Source: Atherinomorus stipes (taxonomy: Eukaryota; Chordata; Actinopteri; Atheriniformes; Atherinidae). From it: 64,000 nucleotides of DNA. Numbering within the stretch: the first letter of the stretch is position 1; the number at the start of each line of letters is the position of its first letter. The stretch lies in the NCBI GenBank assembly GCA_023101725.1, contig JALJCO010001293.1, positions 310,001 through 374,000 of the forward strand, in the 5' to 3' direction. The notes under the pieces were generated by a model. That model was not told the DNA's origin, did not search any database, and was given only the letters and a program-made list of their open reading frames with translations. This document shows positions 57,979 through 64,000 of this stretch, piece by piece. The position numbers and the translations under genes are program-made.

Positions 57979-59211
57979 ATGACTTGGAGTTCAAAGAGTT
58001 GAATTAATCTTAACAATTTTAAGGTATTAAATGAAAGGCAATGACACGAACACAGGGCAGCAGGGAAGCTGCATCCCTGTGACGGACCCCCAACATCTGA
58101 AACCCAGAAAAGGTAAACACTTGAATCCCAGCTGACTTAAAGTAAGAACTTCATCAGACTGGGGAAGCTAAAGATGGATGCCCCACCGTCCCATGGGAAC
58201 GGCTGAGAGCTCGCAGTACATCATAAAACCACAGATGAAAGTGAGCTGGCAGCTCCGCAGGGACGGCTGTCAGATACAACAATGGTAGGAACTCAGCAGT
58301 TACTCATCATAACCACATCTGACGACACACACAAACACACTCTAAAACTGTCACAAGACACATGTGAGCTGACAAGTGGTTTTACATGACAGAGTCTCTA
58401 AGACAAGCCTGTAAGCCAGCAAACATCAACAGGAACCAGAACGCCATATTTGTACATAAGACTTGTTTATGTGTTTGTCTCATTAATCAATGCTATCCAG
58501 CTTTGAATTGTTAATGATTGATGGAGAAGAGGGCGTCTTAGGAAAGAGGATGGTTTCAAGGCAACTAAGTCATGGTATGAAATCACTGTCAAGGCAAATA
58601 TCTGGCATTTTATTGGCTAGCTTACCTACAACTGCTGAAGTGGAAGAAACTTTGCATCCATTGTAATGTTTTGCTGAATTTTGCAGCAGCACTAATACAA
58701 AGTGGTGATCTGTCCTTTCTCAGGACGGTACAACTGAAAAGTCGGAGCAAATCTGTTTTGTTTTTTTGTTGTTTGTTTTGTTTGTTTTTTTTTGGGGGGG
58801 GGGGGGGGGGGTATATAGGAGTGGAATCCTTTACTTCTGCTGTCACAGTACACTGGTAAATATGCCCTGCTAAATTGTTTCAGGGAAACATCTACAACAC
58901 AAATCAATAAGCTCCATGTTGTAACTAACATTAAGGGAAAATGTCTGTTTTCTTAAACTTGAGCCTTATTTTTTCCTCTTTAATTTGGAGCTGGTCCAAA
59001 GAATTAGATTAAATTTTTGGCTGACTTTTTCACTGGCATAAATCATCTGGTTTGGAGGCAGAGAGCCAACAGGACAGCCCTGAAATACCACTTAGTACCC
59101 AGAAAACTGCATACTGAGAGAAACTTCAGCAGCAAAGAGCTGGTGATGACTGAAAGCTTAGAAAATGCATCCATGGAGATAAAAAACTCCAGCTGTAGAA
59201 CTACACAACTA
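57979..59211. other. non-coding stretch with G-run
   Basis: A T-rich stretch followed by an uninterrupted G-run lies at about 58757-58811. No exon is recognised. Open frames at 58622-58931 and 59017-59258 are composed of these runs or lack domains. Confidence 0.5.
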
Positions 59212-59219
59212 ATTTGAAG

Positions 59220-60070
59220 TAGGGATGCATGATATTGGAATTTTGGCCGATATCCCATATGCCGATATTTTCAAACTAATGTGGCCGATAACCAATATCG
59301 ATACCGATATTAAAGCTAAAAAAAAGTAAGCAGTCATTGCAAATAGCAGTTTTGTTATCCGTTTCCGACACTTTGAAAAATAGGGTTGGGAAAAATATCA
59401 ATACACTGAAATGTCGCGATATTTTCATATGCCAATATCAAATTGATATTTAAAAACGCAGTATCGATCTATTTTACTTACAAAATCTTGAGAGATTTCA
59501 TCGTTTTGTTACAAGATCTCAAGATATTTTGTGAATTCTTGCGAGATTTTGTAACAGAACAATGAAATATCGCGAGATTTTGTTCCCGTTTTTAAATGTC
59601 AATATATCAGAATATGAAAACATGGCAAAATTTTTGTGAATTCTTGCAAGATTTCATAAAAAAACGATGAAATATCACAAAATTTCATTATTAAAATAAA
59701 CTGATCCCATCTTTAAGTCAATATATCAGCATATGAAAATATTGTGAAATTTTAATGAATTCTAGCAAGATTTCTTAATATAACAATGAAATATCGCGAG
59801 ATTTCGTTAGTAAAATAGATCGATACTGCATTTTTAAATGTCAATATGGTATCAGCATATGAAAATATCACAAATTTAATCAAATATATTTCAGTGTATC
59901 AATATTTCTTCCCACCCCTAGTCTTTAGAAGTTTTAAAGTCTGTAAAAAAGAAGTTTTTGAAGAAGATTTTTTTTTAGACTTTAGAAACAGCGGGCTGAT
60001 CGGTTAAATATCTGTTTAAGGCCGGTATAGGCCGATGCCTATTAGGGGCCGATTATATCGTGCATCCCGA
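59220..60070 (+). mobile_element. composite A+B hAT MITE, 851 bp, perfect TSD
   Basis: Ends are TAGGGATGCATGATATTGGA and TTATATCGTGCATCCCGA. Identical flanks ATTTGAAG lie at 59212-59219 and 60071-60078. B runs from 59381 (TAGGGTTGGGAAAAATATCA) to 59920 (CTTCCCACCCCTA) with about four inner modules. No TSD borders B. It is followed by GTCTTTAGAAGTTTTAAAGT and the right arm of A. This is the cleanest long copy in the window. Confidence 0.95.
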
Positions 60071-60078
60071 ATTTGAAG

Positions 60079-60678
60079 TTCATATTATAATTTCCTTTAT
60101 GTGTTTAGACGTGTACTTTATGTACTTTCACCTCCTTAAATCCTCAGTGGCTGCACACCAACAGCTCTGAACAGAGTAGGTAACGTGTTTCTGTTTTTGA
60201 CATGATGCACTGAAGAAGGCACTGGAATAACACTACAGATCATCTCAGAGATTAAAATGACACGACTCACCAGCTCAGCTCATGACTGACTGTCTTTTTC
60301 CCAGTTTCAATAACGTGGAAATTCAGATATTTCAAAAGTTTGAAAGAAACCCCCCCCCCCCCCCCAAAAAAATCGTCCATGTTTTTTCTCTGCGAAGCTG
60401 TATTTCTGAGTCGTACATCTTTTTCTTCTACTGAATTATAACGACTTGCAGCGAAGGCTTGACCACCACTACACAGCTTAGCTATTCACCTTTAACTTGT
60501 CCATACAAACAGTTTATTTTTTTAAATATCTCTTCAGATTTGCTTCGGTAGTGATTCTAAATGGAAATGTTGGCTTACATCAGCCAGAATGAGGACTGGA
60601 CCTGAATGACAGGGTTCACATTTGATGTGGCAGGTGTTTCATGGTTGCTAGATGAAGTATTTTCAATCAATAACAGAC
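60079..60678. other. non-coding stretch with C-run
   Basis: A C-run of about 15 followed by AAAAAAA lies at 60351-60372. Nothing else is recognised. Confidence 0.5.
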
Positions 60679-60796
60679 CAGGGATCGACCGATACACCTG
60701 ACCGATACACCTGACGTATCAGCTGATACAGATACCAGCAAAAAACAAATCATATCGGCCTAAAATATCAGCCAGCCGATGTATCGGTCCATCCTT
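60679..60796. mobile_element. short hAT-type MITE, about 118 bp
   Basis: Ends are CAGGGATCGACCGATACACC and CGATGTATCGGTCCATCCTTA. The left arm has a 14-bp duplication (GACCGATACACCTGA twice). No clear TSD is seen. Confidence 0.55.
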
Positions 60797-60919
60797 ATGC
60801 TGGACTAATTTCAAATATTTTAGTTCCCATCAACCGTATCAGACAAGTTTTTAAAATGGTGTTTCCCAGCTTGGGGTCCAGGATCCCCCAAAGGGTGCCC
60901 AAAGCTCTGACCGTTAGAG

Positions 60920-61141
60920 CAGCGGTGCCAAGTCCAGTCCTCGAGAGCTACTATCCTGCACATTTTGGTTGCAACGGTTTGCCATCACACCTGAATCAAA
61001 TGAACGGCTCGTTACCAGGCCTCTGCAGAGCTGAATGACATGAGCATGAGGGAATTAGCTATTTGATTCAGGTGTGAGGGGAGAATACGTCCTAAAAATT
61101 GCAGGATTGTAGCTCTTGAGGACCAGACTTGGGTTCCCCTG
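60920..61141. mobile_element. hAT MITE (CAGNGGTGCC type), 222 bp
   Basis: Ends are CAGCGGTGCCAAGTCCAGTC and CCAGACTTGGGTTCCCCTG, with subterminal CCTCGAGAGCTACTATCCTG and its inverse GCAGGATTGTAGCTCTTGAG. Flanks CGTTAGAG and GTTTAGAG agree at 6 of 8. It is a relative of the host element at 28340-29387. Confidence 0.8.
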
Positions 61142-61165
61142 GTTTAGAGCCAGTGTAGCTAAAAT

Positions 61166-61265
61166 TGGAGATGCACAGATCCGATACCCGGATCGGATAT
61201 CGGCTCCGAGACAAACAAATTAGGTGGATCGGATAATCCAACATTTCGATCCAGTCATTTTTGTT
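61166..61265 (+). mobile_element. hAT-type end fragment (ATCCGATACCCGGATCGGAT)
   Basis: TGGAGATGCACAGATCCGAT, then ACCCGGATCGGATATCGGCT, then GGTGGATCGGATAATCC. This resembles a TAGGGATGCACAGATCCGATA terminus. The other end is not seen. Confidence 0.5.
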
Positions 61266-61450
61266 TTTTTATCACAATAAATGTACACTTTATTTGTTGT
61301 TGAATACAATTAGGTACATTTGTATGTGTTGTTTGTTACTTTTCTTTTTTAAACAAGGCTAAATGTTTATGTCAAGCCTGATGCCTTCACTCACATGGCA
61401 AGATATACGGTTCATTCATTCAACAGTAGTATCAGATCAGTATTGGGTAG

Positions 61451-62098
61451 TAGAGCTGGGCCATATTGCCTTTTAGTAATATCCCGATATTTTTATGGCA
61501 TGTCACGGTACACGATATATATCTCATATTTAGCCTTAAATTAATGCTTTGATGCATATAATCACATGAGTAAGATGATTCTGTGTCTACATCAAACATT
61601 AGTGTTCATACTGCATTAATATTTGCTGATTTTTTAAACATTCATGCCAAAAGGGTGAAATCACAACTAAACAAATTTATCAAAACTGTATTTACTGAAC
61701 AGCTAAAGCAGTGCAATAAACTTTATGTAATTTTCAAACAAAATAAAGTGCCTATGACTACCGTTATTCCATTTGGTAAAAGACAAATGATTAGTTCATG
61801 GTGTGAACAATTTACATTAAAAAAGGGAATAAATACGCTAATAGTTACTAAAAGTAAGTTACTTCATGCTAAAAACGGTTAAAACGTTTAGATTTCAGAT
61901 CTAATTAGTGTGACATCTTTTTCTTGAAAAGCTCTTTGTTAAAATGTGAGCTCAGTTATGCGAGCGAGTGAGTGCTCTCACCTTAACGAGGGCACCCAGC
62001 AATGTTGCGAGCGAGTAATCAGAGAAACCAGAGAGGAAACAACTCACATGTGCGCCAAATATGTTCTACACATGTAGACTACAAACTTAAGTCTTTGT
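61451..62098. mobile_element. hAT-type end and unclassified repeat, copy 2
   Basis: It begins TAGAGCTGGGCCATATTGCC and GATATTTTTATGGCATGTC, similar to the family at 24744-25173. From about 61745 to 62098 it is the inverted homologue of 56290-56794 and lacks the Tc1 MITE found there. A 99-codon AT-rich frame (61583-61882) has no recognisable domain. The right end is cut by the composite hAT at 62101. Confidence 0.55.
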
Positions 62099-62364
62099 GA
62101 TAGGGATTCACGATATTGGAATTTTGGCTCATATCCGATATGCCGATATTTTAAAACTCATGTGGCAGATAACCGATATTGATATTAAAGCTAAAAAAAA
62201 TAAGTAGTCATTGCAAACAGCAGTTTTGTTATCCATTTCCGACACTTCGAAAAATAGGGGTGGGAAAAAAATATCGATACACTGAAATATCGCAATATTT
62301 TCATATGCCAATCAATATTTAAAATCGCGATATCGATCTATTTTACTTCAAAATCTCACTAGAT

Positions 62365-62565
62365 GGGGTGGTGTTTAGCTCAGTTGGTTGAGTAGCCACC
62401 CCATGAACGGAGGCTACAGTTCCTCAGCGCAGTCGGCCCCGGTTCAATTCCCGGTCCAGGTCCCTTTGCTGCATGTCCCTCCCCGCTCTGCCCCTTTCCT
62501 GTCGCTATATACTGTCATATAAAGGCCACTAGAGCCCAAAAAATTCCTTAAAAAAAATAATAAAA
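62365..62565 (+). mobile_element. tRNA-derived SINE (AFC-like), 201 bp
   Basis: The body starts GGGGTGGTGTTTAGCTCAGT. The Pol III A box TAGCTCAGTTGG lies at 62376-62387 and the B box GGTTCAATTCC at 62441-62451. The tail region is CCCTTTGCTGCATGTCCCTC, and AAAGGCCACTAGAGCCCAAA leads into an A-rich end. Flanks AAATCTCACTAGAT (62351-62364) and AAATCTCGCTAGAT (62566-62579) are a 14-bp TSD with one mismatch, typical of LINE-driven insertion. The target lies inside a B module of the composite hAT. The spacing and tail recall AFC-type SINEs of percomorph fish. Confidence 0.9.
62376..62451 (+). promoter_or_regulatory. internal Pol III promoter (A and B boxes) of the SINE
   Basis: TAGCTCAGTTGG (A box) and GGTTCAATTCC (B box), 65 bp apart start to start, match tRNA-gene promoter consensus. 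They mark the tRNA-like head. The head is too divergent to fold as a functional tRNA. Confidence 0.8.
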
Positions 62566-63384
62566 AAATCTCGCTAGATTTCATCAATCTGATACAAAAT
62601 CTCACGACATTTCGTGAATTCTTGTGAGAATTTGTAACAGAACGATGAAATATCGAGAGATTTCATTAGTAAAATAGATCGTTACCGTGTTTTTAAATGT
62701 CAATATATCAGCATATGAAAATTTTGTGAAATTTTTGTGAATTCCTGTAAGATTTCGTAACAAAACGATGAAATATTGCGAGATTCCGTTAATAAAATAG
62801 ATCGTTACCACGTTTTTAAATGTCAGTATGGTATCGGCATATGAAAATATAATGATATTTCAGTGAATCGATATTTTTTTCCCACCTCTAATCTTTAGAA
62901 GTTTTGAAGTATATTTAAACTATATTTAATAAATCATGCCTCTGTTTCTAAAGTCTAAAAAAACCAAAAGCTTTTTATTGTTCTTCAAAAACCTCTTTTT
63001 TACAGACTTTAAAACTTCTAAAAACAGTTTCTTTTAGGATGTTCTGTGTGAACAGTTTATACACGGTCATTTGTGTAAATAATAAAATATCCCCTGTTTT
63101 GGGGTATTTTTTTCTCTCTCTCTCTCTCTTCTCAGGAAGAAGAAAATCCAGGTCATTCCAGGATATAATGCACATATGCTATTAGTATTGTCATTAAGTT
63201 TGTCTTATTATACGCAACACAAGTTGAGGTATTTTTCTAAGTTTGCACAAGTCAGCAAGGAATGAATATTACATAATTTATTTTTCAGCTTTCCTATTGG
63301 TATTGATACCGGTTATTGGCCACATGAGTTTTAAAGTATCGGCATATCCGATATCGGCCAAAATTTCAATATTGTGCATCCCCA

Positions 63385-64000
63385 ATTGTATCGGATTGGA
63401 TTGGGAAAAAACTGTTTGGTGCATCTTTTTTTAAAATAAAGTCTACATCCACACAGAGATTGAGGTGAATCAGCTGAAGTTTTGATCATTTTGGTTTGGT
63501 TGCATCACGGTTTTATCAAAGAACAGGAAAGGACTCAGCTAGATGCATCATCTGTTGCTAGATAAATAAACAAATAAAAGCAAAAAGACAAAGCATGGTT
63601 GCTGCACAGGGCAGAAAAGGGGAGCCACAGATTTTTGGTAGATGTATGAAGGGAAAGACGGGAAAATGGGATCCTGAACAGGAAGGTGAAGAATTCCCCA
63701 GATCTAAAATAGTAGTCTGCATTGTGTCCTTTATTCAGAAGTCAGACTAACTTTGTAAAACAAGACCAAGTATGACAGCAAACCTGCTACAGCTGACGCT
63801 CCGGGTCTGAGTGCAGTACATGTACATGCAACAGAGGGCAGCGCTACAGTCAGTTACATTTGTTTGCTTTACAGATGTCTACATCTGACATTGAGGTGCA
63901 GTGATTTTTAAACATAAGGATAAAGTTAGCGTATGCACAGCTTCTTGCACAAAATCATCATTTCTTTTCTGTTCTGCTGCTTTTCTGAAAATTTCCTCGT
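63385..64000. other. hAT end fragment then plain sequence
   Basis: The first 50 bp (GTATCGGATTGGATTGGGAA, then CTGTTTGGTGCATCTTTTTT) resemble the alternative right end found at 21651-21699. The remainder shows no recognisable exon or repeat. Confidence 0.45.

Larger units (their letters stand above)
62101..63384. mobile_element. head-to-head pair of A elements, first with B and a SINE
   Basis: It starts TAGGGATTCACGATATTGGA (left end of A) and also ends with the left end of A in reverse (TTTCAATATTGTGCATCCCCA). The first copy holds B from 62255 (TAGGGGTGGGAAAAAAATAT) to 62890. The second copy (about 62943-63384, reversed) has no B. At the place where B sits in the 49341 copy it reads TTTGTGTAAATAATAAAATATCC. 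No 8-bp TSD frames the whole, so this probably arose by recombination of two insertions. Confidence 0.8.

Noticed and set aside
58757..58811. G-quadruplex regulatory element
   Set aside because: A simple T-run followed by a G-run. Folding is possible but nothing links it to a gene, and the length may be an assembly artefact.
62365..62451. functional tRNA gene
   Set aside because: The A and B boxes fit, but the head does not fold as a normal tRNA, is followed by a SINE body and A-rich tail, and has a 14-bp TSD.

Overview
The window is nuclear DNA from a ray-finned fish, most likely a percomorph teleost. The evidence is AT-rich non-coding sequence with many (CA)n/(TG)n runs, a tRNA-derived SINE whose body resembles the AFC-type SINEs of percomorphs, Tc1-like transposons typical of fish, CR1/L2/Rex-type LINE remnants, and very many hAT-type MITEs with 8-bp target-site duplications (TSDs). 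No bacterial-style genes, rRNA or functional tRNA were found.

Only one host coding segment can be supported: a 152-bp exon on the minus strand at 27337-27488. It has a consensus splice acceptor and donor and encodes the second half of a PDZ domain very like that of SHROOM4, an actin-binding cytoskeletal regulator. I found neither the preceding (GGAPWGF-type) nor the following SHROOM exon. Much of the window is therefore probably two long introns: intron sequence upstream of the exon above 27488, and the next intron below 27337. The gene runs right to left.

Layout. 1-1694: plain. 1695-3290: a 22/23-bp minisatellite with a 45-bp higher-order unit. 3291-16700: mostly plain, with a polypyrimidine tract, a TTAA-flanked MITE (4759-5329), LINE tails, two Tc1 remnants and a (TA)n run. 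16700-26900: hAT elements, a teleost dispersed repeat and GATATC-rich MITEs. 27337-27488: the exon. 28100-30340: a Russian-doll nest of dispersed repeat, hAT, and THAP-domain transposon fossil. 31444-33721: a composite hAT interrupted by a second, 1.3-kb hAT. 38611-39761: a near-complete, dead Tc1 transposon with recognisable transposase. 41413-50028: several copies of the same composite hAT MITE. 52561-54259: a PIF/Harbinger fossil with a Myb-like ORF. 55640-58000: hAT, Tc1 MITE and a 5'-truncated LINE with reverse transcriptase. 59220-63384: more composite hATs, one with a SINE insertion.

The most informative pattern is a palindrome-rich composite MITE. Element A (ends TAGGGATGCACGATAT) carries inside it element B (ends TAGGGGTGGGAAAA). 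B is built of inverted and tandem modules containing the palindrome TCTCGCGAGA. The window holds an A copy without B, a copy where B is still flanked by its own 8-bp TSD, and derived A+B copies that moved as one unit with a single outer TSD.
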